NCBI GenBank assembly: GCA_963728395.1 | Contig: CAVSJJ010000006.1 | Location: 1-64,000, forward strand | Direction: 5' to 3' | DNA: 64,000 nucleotides | From: CAVSJJ01 sp963728395 | GTDB taxonomy: Bacteria > Actinomycetota > Actinomycetes > Actinomycetales > Dermatophilaceae | Shown here: positions 25,786-34,604 of the stretch, one piece after another | Position numbering within the stretch: position 1 is the stretch's first letter | Layout: every line of letters starts with the position of its first letter | The notes under the pieces: model-generated | What the model saw: only the letters and a program-made list of their open reading frames with translations | Database searches by the model: none | Told to the model about the DNA's origin: nothing | Position numbers and translations under genes: made by a program

Positions 25786-25850
25786 GCGGATCACAGTGAC
25801 GCAGTCCGGACCCGCTGTCAAGAGCGACCGGCGTGTCTGTGACGAACGAA

Positions 25851-26888
25851 TCAGGCGGAGCGGCGGACGACCAGCTCGACGGGCAGGAGCGTGCCCGACG
25901 CCGCCTCGGCCCCGTCGATCCGGTCGAGCAGGAGCCGGGTCATCGCCCCCCCGAGCTCGGCGACGGGCTGGCGCACGGTCGTCAGCGGCGGGTCGAGCTC
26001 GGCGGCGCCGGGGATGTCGTCGAAGCCGACGACGGCGACGTCCTCGGGCACCCGGCGGCCGTGTGCTCGGATGGCCCGGATCGCCCCCACCGCAACGAGA
26101 TCCGACGCGGCGAAGACCCCGTCGACGTCGGGGTGCTCGGCGAGGAGGCGGACCATCGCGTCATGCCCACCAGCCGAGGTGAAGTCCGCCTCGACGGCGA
26201 CGCACTGCTCGGCTCGGCCCGCCGCGGCCATGGCGTGGCGGTAGCCCGCGAGCCGGTCCTGGCCCGCGCCCATGTCGAGGGGCCCGGTGAGGGTCGCCAC
26301 CCGCTGTCGGCCCGTCGAGAGAAGATGCTCGGTCGCCATCCGCCCTCCGCCGACGTTGTCGACGTCGACGAAGCTCAGGCCGGCCGCGCCCCGGGGCGGG
26401 CGGCCGCTGAGGACGGTCGGGACGCCGAGCTCCTCGAGCTGCCGCGGCAGCTCGTCGCGGTCGTGGAGCGAGAGGAGGAGGACGCCGTCGACGTGCCCGC
26501 CGGCGGCATACCAGACGAACCGGTCGTGGTCCTCCCGGCGGGACATGACGGTGAAGACGAGTTGGAGACCGGCCTCGGCGACGACGTCGTGGGCATTGCG
26601 GAGCATGCCGAGGAAGAAGGGGTCGGAGAACAGCCGCTCCTCCGTCTCATCGATGACGAAGGCGATCGAGTCGCTCTTGCCGGTGACGAGAGACCGGGCA
26701 GCATGGTTGGGAGAGTAGTGGATGGCGCGGGCCGCGGCAGCGACCCGCTCCCTGGCGGCATCGCTGACGTTGCTCGCACCTCGCAGCACGCGGCTGGCGG
26801 TGGCGCGTGAGACGCCGGCCCGCGCGGCGACCTCCTCGAGGGTCGGTGCTGTGCGCGGGGTGGGGGTGGCGGGCGGCCGGGAGGTCAC
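25851..26888 (-). CDS. LacI-family repressor (CebR-like)
   Basis: 345 residues. The DNA-binding domain is APTLEEVAARAGVSRATASRVLRG (split for length: TLEEVAARAGVSRA, then TASRVLRG) at about residues 16-38, with the hinge near NHAARSLVTGKSD at about 62. A periplasmic-binding-fold sugar sensor follows to the C-terminus (FDDIPGAAELDPPLTTVRQP near the end). The GTG at 26888 was chosen because it puts the HTH near the N-terminus; a longer frame to 26954 has no ribosome site. It should repress the binding protein-permease-GH1 operon through the 25770 palindrome, released by cellobiose or a similar sugar. Confidence 0.9.
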   Translation of the reverse strand: MTSRPPATPTPRTAPTLEEVAARAGVSRATASRVLRGASNVSDAARERVAAAARAIHYSPNHAARSLVTGKSDSIAFVIDETEERLFSDPFFLGMLRNAHDVVAEAGLQLVFTVMSRREDHDRFVWYAAGGHVDGVLLLSLHDRDELPRQLEELGVPTVLSGRPPRGAAGLSFVDVDNVGGGRMATEHLLSTGRQRVATLTGPLDMGAGQDRLAGYRHAMAAAGRAEQCVAVEADFTSAGGHDAMVRLLAEHPDVDGVFAASDLVAVGAIRAIRAHGRRVPEDVAVVGFDDIPGAAELDPPLTTVRQPVAELGGAMTRLLLDRIDGAEAASGTLLPVELVVRRSA

Positions 26889-27162
26889 GCCGGAAGTGTG
26901 GCACGCGGCGGCCGCTCGCGAAATGCGCCGAGCGGCCGCCGCCGGCCGTTCCACCTCACCCGGAGTGGCGTTCCGTGCCCCCGCACTACCGCCTGCGCTC
27001 CGAGCTGGTGGCCGCCCGGCGGATCATCCCGGGTCGATGTCATCCCGGCAGGCACCTCCCGATGAACGATCCGCCGTGACGCGGCCACACCGACCGTAGG
27101 CAGACCCGCCCCGCGCCCGGTACACCCCTTGGGGTGGACCTCCGTTATCCGGGCCGGTGGGC

Positions 27163-27168
27163 TAGATT
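27163..27168 (+). promoter_or_regulatory. Possible -10 element of a leaderless transcript
   Basis: TAGATT lies 7 nt before the ATG at 27176, which has no ribosome site. That spacing is what leaderless actinobacterial genes show. No clear -35 is seen. An imperfect inverted repeat CACCCC-TT-GGGGTG (27123-27136) lies just upstream and could be a regulator site. Confidence 0.45.
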
Positions 27169-27175
27169 CTGGTCC

Positions 27176-27880
27176 ATGCTGGGTCACCGTGACGAGAACG
27201 CGGCGGATGGGCGCGGCCCGATCCGCCTCGCGCTCGTCAACGACTACGAGATCGTCGTGCAGGGGGTCGCCCGGATGCTCGACGCCTATGCCGGTCGGGT
27301 ACGAGTCGTCGAGCTGGACGCCAGCCGCCCGGTCCTGCGCAGCGTCGACGTGGCCCTGTACGACACCTTCGCCCAGCCGCAGGCCGACGGTGAGGAGGTC
27401 CTCGACCTCGTCCGCAACCCCTCCGTCGGCCGGACCGTGGTCTACACGTGGAACCTCGACCGCCGGCTCATCGACACCGCGCTCGGCCACGGGGCGGCCG
27501 GCTATCTCTCCAAGAGCCTCACGGCGGAGCAGCTCGTCACGGCGATCGAGCGCATCCATGCCGGTGAGAGGGTCGTCAGTCCCGTGCTCGACCAGGAGGA
27601 ACCGCTCATCGGGGGCGACTGGCCGGGGCGTGCCGAGGGCCTCTCGGTCCGCGAGGCCGAGATCATCGCCCTCATCACCCAGGGGCTGTCCAACCAGGAG
27701 ATCGCCGAGAGGTCGCACCTGAGCATCAACTCGGTCAAGTCCTACATCCGGGCGGCCTACCGGAAGATGGACGTCACCCGGCGCAGCCAGGCCGTCATGT
27801 GGGGCGTCCGGCACGGCTTCGAGCCCGACCGGGCCCGGCTCGTCCCGTACGTGCCTGATCGCACCGAATGGGGGCCCTGA
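27176..27880 (+). CDS. Orphan LuxR/NarL-type response regulator
   Basis: 234 residues. Receiver-like domain at about residues 14-130: an acidic N-D pair in LALVNDYEIV, the candidate phosphoacceptor Asp in VALYDTF (about 70), and Lys in YLSKSLT (about 118). The C-terminal LuxR HTH is LSVREAEIIALI, then SNQEIAERSHLSINSVKSYI (about 168-205). No histidine kinase is adjacent, and the neighbour on the other strand is a convergent membrane protein. The ATG at 27176 has no ribosome site but a -10-like TAGATT, suggesting leaderless expression; an in-frame upstream ATG at 27134 has no support. Confidence 0.85.
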   Translation: MLGHRDENAADGRGPIRLALVNDYEIVVQGVARMLDAYAGRVRVVELDASRPVLRSVDVALYDTFAQPQADGEEVLDLVRNPSVGRTVVYTWNLDRRLIDTALGHGAAGYLSKSLTAEQLVTAIERIHAGERVVSPVLDQEEPLIGGDWPGRAEGLSVREAEIIALITQGLSNQEIAERSHLSINSVKSYIRAAYRKMDVTRRSQAVMWGVRHGFEPDRARLVPYVPDRTEWGP

Positions 27881-27888
27881 CGGCCCGC

Positions 27889-29058
27889 TCATCCACCGGG
27901 TGAGCGGTGCCGGGCGGCGGGTGACGCGGGCCAGAACGCCGCGACGACGACCGCGATGGCCCAGCCGAGGTGGATGACGGCGACGGCCGTCGGATGCTCG
28001 AACCACCACAGGCCGACGCCGCCGGCCAGCTCGAAGCGGCGCTGGTAGTCGACGACGAACGGCTGCCACAGGGCGAGCGCCGTGATGAGCGCCGTCCACG
28101 GCACGAGCCAGCGCCGGGCATGGAGGTCGAGGACGAGGGCGGCGAGCACGGCCCCGGCGGCGTAGTACGCCAGGTCCTGGGGGTCCAGGACGAGGCGGAC
28201 GGCGATGCCGGCCACCAAGGCACCCGCCCAGCGACCGCGGAGGACGGCGACGAGGGCGACGAACGGAGCCCCCACGAGCTGGGCGAGCCGATCCCAGGCG
28301 GGCAGGTAGGTGCCGCGGTAGCCCAGCGCCCACATGACCGACGACTCTCCGACCCGCACCTTCGGTCGCAACGCGTCCATCGTGCCCGCATCGGCCATGA
28401 GGAAAGGCAGCCAGGCCGCGGCGGTCCCGGCGACGGCATACCCGAGGGAGCGCCAGCGCACCGCCCGGGGCAGCGCGAGCAGGAGGGGGAGCGCAATGAC
28501 GGCCCACGGCTTCGCCGCGCAGGCCAGGGCGGCGGCCACGGCGGCGAGCACCGGCCGGCCACGGGGCGAGGACACGGCGAGGACGACTCCGGCGATACCG
28601 ACCAGCGCGAGGGCGTCGTCGACGTGCAGCCACCGCACGGTGAGGGTCGTCCAGGCGGGCGCGAGGACGAGACCGGCGAGGGCGAGCCGGACCGCCCGGC
28701 GGACCGCCGACCGGCCCGGCCGCTGGTGGGCGGCGACCGCCCAGAGGACGGGCAGCAGCGTGGCGGTCAGCACCACCTGGGCCACCCCGGCGGCGTGGCG
28801 CCCCCCGGCCGACCCGGCCAGCACGCTGGTGACGAAGGCGAGCGGCCCGATCTGCAGGGTCGGGTTGTCGGCGTAGACGTGCAGCCCGGCCGGCCCGAAC
28901 AGGGCGTCCGCGCCGTCCCGGAAGAAGTGCCAGGAGATCGCCGAGGGGCGGGCCTGGCGCAGGCCCCACCACGTGGTCCAGCCGGCGACGACCACCCAGG
29001 CGAGGGCCTGCGGGGAGCGCGACCAGACCCGGCGAACCGCTGCCGAGGTGGACGCCAT
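27889..29058 (-). CDS. Polytopic membrane protein, glycosyltransferase family 87-like
   Basis: 389 residues with about 10 hydrophobic segments. A periplasmic-facing first loop, WHFFRDGADALFG (about residues 43-55) with GLHVYADNPTLQIGPLAF, is like the D-rich loop of DUF2029/GT87 polyprenyl-phosphate mannosyltransferases. The later AKPWAVIALPLLLAL and LDPQDLAYYAAGAVLAAL segments also fit. The family transfers mannose from a lipid carrier in the cell envelope. Substrate unknown. Transcribed alone or with the 145-aa gene upstream (17 bp gap). Confidence 0.65.
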   Translation of the reverse strand: MASTSAAVRRVWSRSPQALAWVVVAGWTTWWGLRQARPSAISWHFFRDGADALFGPAGLHVYADNPTLQIGPLAFVTSVLAGSAGGRHAAGVAQVVLTATLLPVLWAVAAHQRPGRSAVRRAVRLALAGLVLAPAWTTLTVRWLHVDDALALVGIAGVVLAVSSPRGRPVLAAVAAALACAAKPWAVIALPLLLALPRAVRWRSLGYAVAGTAAAWLPFLMADAGTMDALRPKVRVGESSVMWALGYRGTYLPAWDRLAQLVGAPFVALVAVLRGRWAGALVAGIAVRLVLDPQDLAYYAAGAVLAALVLDLHARRWLVPWTALITALALWQPFVVDYQRRFELAGGVGLWWFEHPTAVAVIHLGWAIAVVVAAFWPASPAARHRSPGG

Positions 29059-29075
29059 GTGCCGAGACTAGGGGG

Positions 29076-29513
29076 TCAGCGTGGCGCCTCCCGCGGCAGC
29101 GCCCCCAGGCGGACCATCGTGACGACCTGGCTCAGCGCCCCGATGATGCCGCCACCGATCGCGAGGGCGAGCAGGACGTGGAAGGCGACCCGCCACCCGT
29201 CGGAGACATCGAACGGGAACACCTGCCAGACCCGGAGGGCGACGACGACGCCGACGAGAGCCGTGACGACCTCGCCCGCGGCGCGCAGCCCCGGCGGGTC
29301 GGCCGCGATGTAGACGACGTTGACGGCGACGCTGACGACGAGGGAGAGGGTGACCAACCCGATGACCTGCTCGGTTTGCGGGGTGAGGAAGGGGACCGCC
29401 TGCCACCCGGGGCTGACGTCGACGAGCCAGAGCAGGACGGCGTTGACGACGATGGCGATGACGTAGCCTGCCCGCCGAGCGGCGGGTGCGGGACGGGAGC
29501 GGGTTCTGGACAT
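29076..29513 (-). CDS. Small four-helix membrane protein
   Basis: 145 residues with a basic, Arg-rich N-terminus and four hydrophobic segments (about 16-33, 44-67, 79-96, 105-130). No recognised domain and no charged motif inside the membrane. Start ATG with GGAGGAGG 8-10 nt upstream. The spacing of 17 bp to the next gene suggests co-transcription with the GT87-like protein. Confidence 0.72.
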   Translation of the reverse strand: MSRTRSRPAPAARRAGYVIAIVVNAVLLWLVDVSPGWQAVPFLTPQTEQVIGLVTLSLVVSVAVNVVYIAADPPGLRAAGEVVTALVGVVVALRVWQVFPFDVSDGWRVAFHVLLALAIGGGIIGALSQVVTMVRLGALPREAPR

Positions 29514-29693
29514 GGGTGAGCACCTCCTCCACCGCCGTCCACGCTAGGCCCGTGGGCCCGCGCCGGCGGTGTCCTGTGGCGCGAGTCTCCCCGGGCGACC
29601 CCGGCGCCGTGAGGGCAGCCTCAGCGGCAGGGCGGGCTGGCGGGTGACAGGATGGGAGTCGGGCAGGCAGAGCCCGACGAAAGGACCGACATC

Positions 29694-30017
29694 GTGATCG
29701 TGGCAGTCACCCTCGCCGCAGGCGAACAGGTCGGACGCGGCATCGGCCGTGCCGACGCGGTCGCCATCGCGACCGTCGAGAACGGCGCGATCACCGGCTG
29801 GACCGTGCACCAGGTGGGCTGGGACGCCCTCCACGACAGCGGCGGCGAGGGGGCCCACCATGCCCGGATCGTCCGCTTCGTCCGCGAGCACGCCGTCGAC
29901 GCGTTCGTCGCGGGCGGCGCCGGCGCCGGCATGCGCACGACCCTCGCCAAGCTGGGCGTCACCGTCGTCGCGACGGCCGGCGACGCCCGGGCCGCCGTGC
30001 TCGCCGCCGCCGGCTGA
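29694..30017 (+). CDS. NifX/NifB-like cluster-binding domain protein
   Basis: 107 residues, one dinitrogenase iron-molybdenum cofactor (NifX/NifB C-terminal) domain: IVAVTLAAGEQVGRGIGRA at the N-terminus, then HHARIVRFVREHAVDAFVAGG and a C-terminal GVTVVATAGDARAAV. Stand-alone domains of this type bind metal clusters or are of unknown use in non-diazotrophs; no nif gene is near. The GTG at 29694 has AAAGGA 8 nt upstream; the frame open from 29652 lacks a site. Convergent with the phosphofructokinase gene. Confidence 0.75.
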   Translation: MIVAVTLAAGEQVGRGIGRADAVAIATVENGAITGWTVHQVGWDALHDSGGEGAHHARIVRFVREHAVDAFVAGGAGAGMRTTLAKLGVTVVATAGDARAAVLAAAG

Positions 30018-30055
30018 TCCCCTCCCCCCGGCGCCCCTCCCCCACCGCTCGGCTC

Positions 30056-30117
30056 ACTTTCCCGCCCGATACACGACACACCAGGCTGGCAAGAGAAGAT
30101 TTCCCTTGCCAGGCTGG
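30056..30117. terminator. Convergent-end hairpin with conserved flank (copy 1)
   Basis: Arms 30081-30093 and 30105-30117 (13 bp, one mismatch) lie between the convergent stops at 30017 and 30147. The flank ACTTTCCCGCCCGAT (30056-30070) is repeated exactly, in opposite orientation, beside the hairpin at 37814-37860. CTGGCAAGA is also shared. It may be both a bidirectional terminator and a copy of a dispersed repeat. Confidence 0.7.
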
Positions 30118-30146
30118 TCTTTGTCGCCCCAGGCCGGGACGGCGGC

Positions 30147-31352
30147 TCAGCCGGGGTTCTGGCCGATCGAGGCGAGCAGCTCGGAGAACCACGCCGACGT
30201 GGCCTCGAACTTCTTGCCGCCCTTGATCCGCGGGAAGGCGATGGCCGACAGGACGTCGCCGTTCTCCTCGTCCTGACCGATGACGCCGGACTCACCGCGC
30301 AGCGCGCAGTCGACGGCGAGGTCGGTGCACTGCCTGATCAGGGCGAGGTCCTCCTCGTTGGCGGCGGCCGAGCGGGAGAAGTACCCGCTCTTCTGGACCA
30401 TCGTCTTGTCGGCGCCGAGCTTCGCGGCGAACTGCTTCGCGAACCACCCACCCGGGTTGACCTTGTCGAGCTGGACGTGGCCGAACGGGTCCTTCGGCAC
30501 CTCCTGCCCGGAGGCCTCGAGCTGCTCGACGATCTCGGCCACACCGGCGCCCTCGGACAGGAAGATGTTGACGCAGCCGATCTCGTCCATGATCGCCCTG
30601 AGCCGCTCGGCCTCGGCGTCGATGTCGATGTGCTGCTCGGGGACGAAGACCGCGTGGACGTCCCAGCGGCGCGGGTCGTTGCCGATGCCGGGGACGAAGT
30701 CCTGCTCGCCGACCCACGCGTGGTAGCGGCGGGCGGTCTCGGCGGTGAGCCAGCCGCAGTTGCGGCCCATGACCTCGTGGACGATGAGCATCCTCGGGTT
30801 CGAGGAGTGCTCGGCGATGATGTTCTTCGCATAGAGCGACCCCTGCTCGGCAGCGGTCCACGCACCGAGGCTCTGCCGGATGGGGATGACGTCGTTGTCG
30901 ATCGTCTTGGGGAGGCCGACGACGGTCAGCTCGTAGTCGTTCTCATGGAGGTATGCCGCGAGGTCGGCGGCCGTCGTGTTCGTGTCGTCCCCACCGATCG
31001 TGTGGAGCACGTCGACACCGTCGGTGGTCAGTTGCTCCGCCGCCACGTGCAGCGGATCCTGGCCCTCCTGGACGAGGCCACGCTTGACGCAGTCCTCGAC
31101 GTTGGTGAGCTTGACCCTGCTGTTGCCGATCGGCGAACCACCGAACCCGTGCAGCAGGTGGGCCCTCTCGCGGACCTCCGGGGTGACCTCGACGTAGCGG
31201 CCCTGGAGGAGGCCGGCATACCCGTCGAGGTAGGCGATGATCCGCACGTCCGGCGCCACCTCGGTGTAGCGCTGGATGAGGCCGCCGACGGCGGAGGACA
31301 GGCAGGGGGCCAGGCCCCCGGCGGTGAGCATGGCAACGGTACGAACGGTCAT
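30147..31352 (-). CDS. pfp: Pyrophosphate-type 6-phosphofructokinase
   Basis: 401 residues. Nucleotide/PPi site: MLTAGGLAPCLSSAV at residues 8-22, and TIGGDDTNTTA (about 117-127), where the second Asp of GGDDT is diagnostic of PPi-dependent enzymes (ATP enzymes have GGDGT). Catalytic PKTIDND is at about 149, and the later MGRNCGWLT fits the same group. It interconverts fructose 6-phosphate and fructose 1,6-bisphosphate using PPi in central carbon metabolism. ATG 31352 chosen from the family N-terminus; the frame continues upstream without homology. Monocistronic by context. Confidence 0.92.
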   Translation of the reverse strand: MTVRTVAMLTAGGLAPCLSSAVGGLIQRYTEVAPDVRIIAYLDGYAGLLQGRYVEVTPEVRERAHLLHGFGGSPIGNSRVKLTNVEDCVKRGLVQEGQDPLHVAAEQLTTDGVDVLHTIGGDDTNTTAADLAAYLHENDYELTVVGLPKTIDNDVIPIRQSLGAWTAAEQGSLYAKNIIAEHSSNPRMLIVHEVMGRNCGWLTAETARRYHAWVGEQDFVPGIGNDPRRWDVHAVFVPEQHIDIDAEAERLRAIMDEIGCVNIFLSEGAGVAEIVEQLEASGQEVPKDPFGHVQLDKVNPGGWFAKQFAAKLGADKTMVQKSGYFSRSAAANEEDLALIRQCTDLAVDCALRGESGVIGQDEENGDVLSAIAFPRIKGGKKFEATSAWFSELLASIGQNPG

Positions 31353-31560
31353 GTTCCTACCCTCTCGCGTCCGGTGCTGGACCGGCAAAGCGAGCCCACC
31401 TGATGGTGACGAATGTGGTCCTCGGCCTCCGCGCCGGGCGTGCGCATCCCCCGCCCACCGTGCTGGGTTCCGCGACCGGCCGCGAGGGGGTGCGCACCCG
31501 CCACTATGCCGCCACACTGGTGCCGTCTCGGCCATCCGGGCCGGGGGGGAGGACGCCATC

Positions 31561-32118
31561 ATGAACGGGTTCCTGCAGGCCAGTTGGAGGCTCCTGCTCC
31601 TGCGGGGGGCGATCGGCGTCGTCTTCGGGATCCTTGCGATGGCCTGGCCGATCACGACGGTCCTGGCCCTCGTCGCCCTCTGGGGCGCCTTCGTGCTCGT
31701 CGACGGGCTCTCCATGCTCGCCGACGCGGTCGGCGCCGGCGGAGGCCGACGGTGGATGCTGGTCGCGATGGGCGTGCTCGCCGTCCTGGCCGGACTCTTC
31801 GCGCTGACCCGACCGGGGATCTCCGCCGTCAGTATCACCTGGGTCATCGGGATCTGGATGCTCGTGCGCGGGGCCTTCGAGCTGGTCGGCGCGTTCGGTC
31901 CGAGCGGGACGACGAGCCGGGCGCTCATCGTCCTCTCGGCGCTGCTGTCACTCGTCGTGGGGGTCCTCTTCGTCGCCAACCCCGGACGCGGGTCGATCGA
32001 CCTCGCGATCGTCCTCGGTGCCTTCGCCTTCGCCTGGGGGATGGCCCAGATCGTCGCCGGCGTGGTGCTGCGCCGCGAGGTGGAGCAGGCGACGACGAGC
32101 CTTCCCGCGAGCACCTGA
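31561..32118 (+). CDS. DUF308 (HdeD-type) membrane protein
   Basis: 185 residues with six regularly spaced hydrophobic helices arranged as three pairs, the DUF308/HdeD pattern (WRLLLLRGAIGVVFGILA near the start, LTRPGISAVSITWVIGIWML in the middle). HdeD in enteric bacteria is linked to acid resistance; in actinobacteria the role is unknown. Strong GGGGGAGG before the ATG. It shares a 208-bp divergent region with the phosphofructokinase and is convergent with the asd-like gene. Confidence 0.85.
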   Translation: MNGFLQASWRLLLLRGAIGVVFGILAMAWPITTVLALVALWGAFVLVDGLSMLADAVGAGGGRRWMLVAMGVLAVLAGLFALTRPGISAVSITWVIGIWMLVRGAFELVGAFGPSGTTSRALIVLSALLSLVVGVLFVANPGRGSIDLAIVLGAFAFAWGMAQIVAGVVLRREVEQATTSLPAST

Positions 32119-32133
32119 GCTCGGCCGCCGCCC

Positions 32134-33225
32134 TCAGACGTTCGCCTCGGCACGCTCCTTCACGACGAGCTCGGCGGTCTGGAGCATGTTGAGCGCGGCG
32201 CCCTTGCGGAGGTTGTCGCCGCAGATGAAGACCTCGAGGGTCTGCGGGAAGTCGGCGGCCTGACGCATCCGACCGGCGAAGCGCGGGTCGGCCCCGACGA
32301 TGTCGGACGGCGTGGGGAACTCCTCGTTCTCGGGGTCGTCGAGGAGGACGACCGCCGGGGCCTGGACGAGGGCCTCCCGGGCCTGGCCGAGCGGAATGTC
32401 CTGCGCGAACGTCGCGTGGACGCTGACCGAGTGCGTCGACACGACCGGGACCCGCACGCAAGTCACGGCCACCTTGAGGTCCGGGATATCGAGAATCTTG
32501 CGAACCTCGGCCCGCACCTTGACCTCCTCGGACGTCCACCCCTCCCCGACGTGACTGCCGACGAAGGGAATCACGTTGAGCGCCAACGGTGCCGGGAAGG
32601 GCGAGTCACCCAGCTCGTGCTCGACGAGACGACGCACGTCGCCGGGCCTGGTGCCGAGCTGCCGGTCGCCCGCGACGACCGCGATCTCGTCGTAGAGGCG
32701 GTTGATCCCCTGCCGGCCCAGGCCCGAGGCGGACTGGAAGGTCGTGACGACGAGCTCGGTCAGCTCCCACCCCGAGTGCAGCACGCCGAGGACGTCGATC
32801 ATCGTCATGACGGTGGCGCCCGGGTTGGCGATGATCCCCTTCGGACGGTCGAGGACCCGGCGCGGGTTGACCTCGGGGACCACGAGCGGGACGTCCGGGT
32901 CCAGGCGGAAGGTCGGGCTGTTGTCGATGACGACGACGCCGCGCTCGGCGGCGAGGGTCACCCAGGGCTCGGCAATCGCCGGCGGGATGTCGAAGAGGGC
33001 GACGTCGACGCCGTCGAAGAACTCCGGGCGCAGGGGCTCGACGGCGATCTCCGCACTGCCGAGGCGGCATACCGTTCCCACCTCGTCGTCGGCCGCGGCG
33101 AGGCGCACCGAGCCCCACAGCTGCTCACGGACGGCGAGCACCTCGCAGACGACCCGGCCGACGGCACCCGTCGCTCCCACCACGGCCAGCGTGGGCCGGG
33201 TGTCGAGAGAGCCCGTGGAGGACAC
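32134..33225 (-). CDS. asd: Aspartate-semialdehyde dehydrogenase homologue lacking the catalytic Cys
   Basis: 363 residues from the GTG at 33225. The NADP-binding TLAVVGATGAVGRVV is at residues 12-26, PLVVPEVNP is near 110, and the dimerisation domain and FQSASGLG (active-site Gln, about 158) are present. Where the family has NPNCT with the nucleophile Cys, this protein has NPGATV (Ala at about 137), so the acylating cysteine is gone. The usual GHS appears as STHSV. It follows lysC directly (stop at 33233, 7 bp away), the normal lysine/threonine operon position. Either this is a non-catalytic paralogue or the enzyme works differently. No strong ribosome site; a longer frame to 33306 overlaps lysC. 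Confidence 0.85.
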   Translation of the reverse strand: MSSTGSLDTRPTLAVVGATGAVGRVVCEVLAVREQLWGSVRLAAADDEVGTVCRLGSAEIAVEPLRPEFFDGVDVALFDIPPAIAEPWVTLAAERGVVVIDNSPTFRLDPDVPLVVPEVNPRRVLDRPKGIIANPGATVMTMIDVLGVLHSGWELTELVVTTFQSASGLGRQGINRLYDEIAVVAGDRQLGTRPGDVRRLVEHELGDSPFPAPLALNVIPFVGSHVGEGWTSEEVKVRAEVRKILDIPDLKVAVTCVRVPVVSTHSVSVHATFAQDIPLGQAREALVQAPAVVLLDDPENEEFPTPSDIVGADPRFAGRMRQAADFPQTLEVFICGDNLRKGAALNMLQTAELVVKERAEANV

Positions 33226-33232
33226 CGTGCGG

Positions 33233-33754
33233 TCAGCGCCCGGTGCCCGCGTAGACGACGGCCTCGCCCTCGGCGGAGTCCAGCCCGAATGCCGTGTGCA
33301 CGGCACGGACCGCCTCGTCGAGCAGCTCCTCGCGGGTGATGACGGAGATGCGGATCTCCGAGGTCGAGATCATCTCGATGTTGACGCCGCTGTCGGCCAG
33401 GGCCCGGAAGAAGGTCGCCGAGACCCCCGGGTTGGACCGCATGCCGGCGCCGACAAGGGACAGCTTGCCGATCTGGTCGTCGTAGAGCAGCGAGGCGAAA
33501 CCGGCCGCAGCCTGGATCCGCTGCAGCGACTGCAGCGCCGACTGGCCGTCGGCCTTGGGCAGGGTGAAGGAGATGTCGGTCAGGCCGGTATCGATGGCCG
33601 AGACGTTCTGGACGATCATGTCGATGTTGATCTGCGCCTCGGCCAGCGCCGAGAAGATGTCGGCCGCCTTGCCGGTGATGTCCGGGACACCGACGACCGT
33701 GATCTTGGCTTCGCTGCGGTCGTGCGCGACCCCGGCGATGATCGGCTCTTCCAC
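33233..33754 (-). other. Internal start for the aspartate kinase beta subunit
   Basis: Within lysC, in frame, GAAGGAG lies 5 nt before a GTG at 33754. Translation from here gives the two ACT domains alone (about 173 residues), as in the alpha2-beta2 aspartate kinases of Corynebacterium and Bacillus. The Shine-Dalgarno match is better than that of most genes in this window. Confidence 0.7.
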
Positions 33755-34507
33755 GGCGTCTCCTTCGGGAGCGGGCTGGTCGGTGACGATGGTGCCCTCC
33801 TTCGAGGTGAAGGAGGACCGGACGTGGATGGGGATGTCGAAGCGGCGGGCGTACTCGACGCTGCGCAGATGGAGCACCTTCGAGCCGCAGGCGGCGAGCT
33901 CCAGCATCTCCTCGTTGGTGACCCGGTCGAGCTTGCGGGCACTCGGGACGATCCGGGGGTCGGCGGTGAAGACGCCGTCGACGTCGGTGTAGATCTCGCA
34001 CACGCCGGCGCCGAGCGCGGCGGCGAGGGCGACGGCCGTCGTGTCCGTCCCGCCCCGACCCAGCGTCGTGATCTCCTTCGTGTCCTGGCTGACGCCTTGG
34101 AACCCCGCGACGATGACGATATGCCCCTCGCCGAGGGCCTTGGTGATCCGGCCGGGCGTGATGTCGATGATCTTCGCCTTGCCGTGCACCGCGTCGGTGA
34201 TGACGCCGGCCTGGGAGCCGGTGAACGAGCGGGCGGTGTAGCCCAGGTCGGAGATGGCCATGGCCACGAGGGCCATCGAGATCCGTTCACCCGCGGTCAT
34301 GAGCATGTCCATCTCGCGCGGGGGCGGCAGCGGGCTGACCTCGTTGGCGAGGTCGAGCAGTTCGTCCGTCGAGTCCCCCATCGCGGAGACGGCGACGACG
34401 ACGTCGTTGCCGCCCTTCTTCGTCTCGGCGATGCGGCGGGCGACCCGCTTGATGCTCTCGGCATCGGCGAGCGAGGAACCGCCGTACTTCTGGACGACGA
34501 TCGGCAC
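33233..34507 (-). CDS. lysC: Aspartate kinase
   Basis: 424 residues, the actinobacterial monofunctional length. VQKYGGSSLADAESIKR is at the N-terminus, the FTGSQAGVITD loop near 93, and GRGGTDTTAVALAAAL near 150, with two ACT domains after about residue 265. It phosphorylates aspartate, the first step to Lys, Thr, Met and diaminopimelate. As in corynebacteria, an internal start is visible: GTG at 33754 preceded by GAAGGAG would give the separate beta (regulatory) subunit of 173 residues. ATG at 34507. It is followed by the asd-like gene. Confidence 0.95.
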   Translation of the reverse strand: MPIVVQKYGGSSLADAESIKRVARRIAETKKGGNDVVVAVSAMGDSTDELLDLANEVSPLPPPREMDMLMTAGERISMALVAMAISDLGYTARSFTGSQAGVITDAVHGKAKIIDITPGRITKALGEGHIVIVAGFQGVSQDTKEITTLGRGGTDTTAVALAAALGAGVCEIYTDVDGVFTADPRIVPSARKLDRVTNEEMLELAACGSKVLHLRSVEYARRFDIPIHVRSSFTSKEGTIVTDQPAPEGDAVEEPIIAGVAHDRSEAKITVVGVPDITGKAADIFSALAEAQINIDMIVQNVSAIDTGLTDISFTLPKADGQSALQSLQRIQAAAGFASLLYDDQIGKLSLVGAGMRSNPGVSATFFRALADSGVNIEMISTSEIRISVITREELLDEAVRAVHTAFGLDSAEGEAVVYAGTGR

Positions 34508-34604
34508 GATGGGACTCCCGGAAAACGAACGGCATGCGCCGGGCTGGCCGGCGCGGACAGTCTAGCCAGGGGGGTGGGCGCCCCCGACGGCGCCCGCATG
34601 CCGG

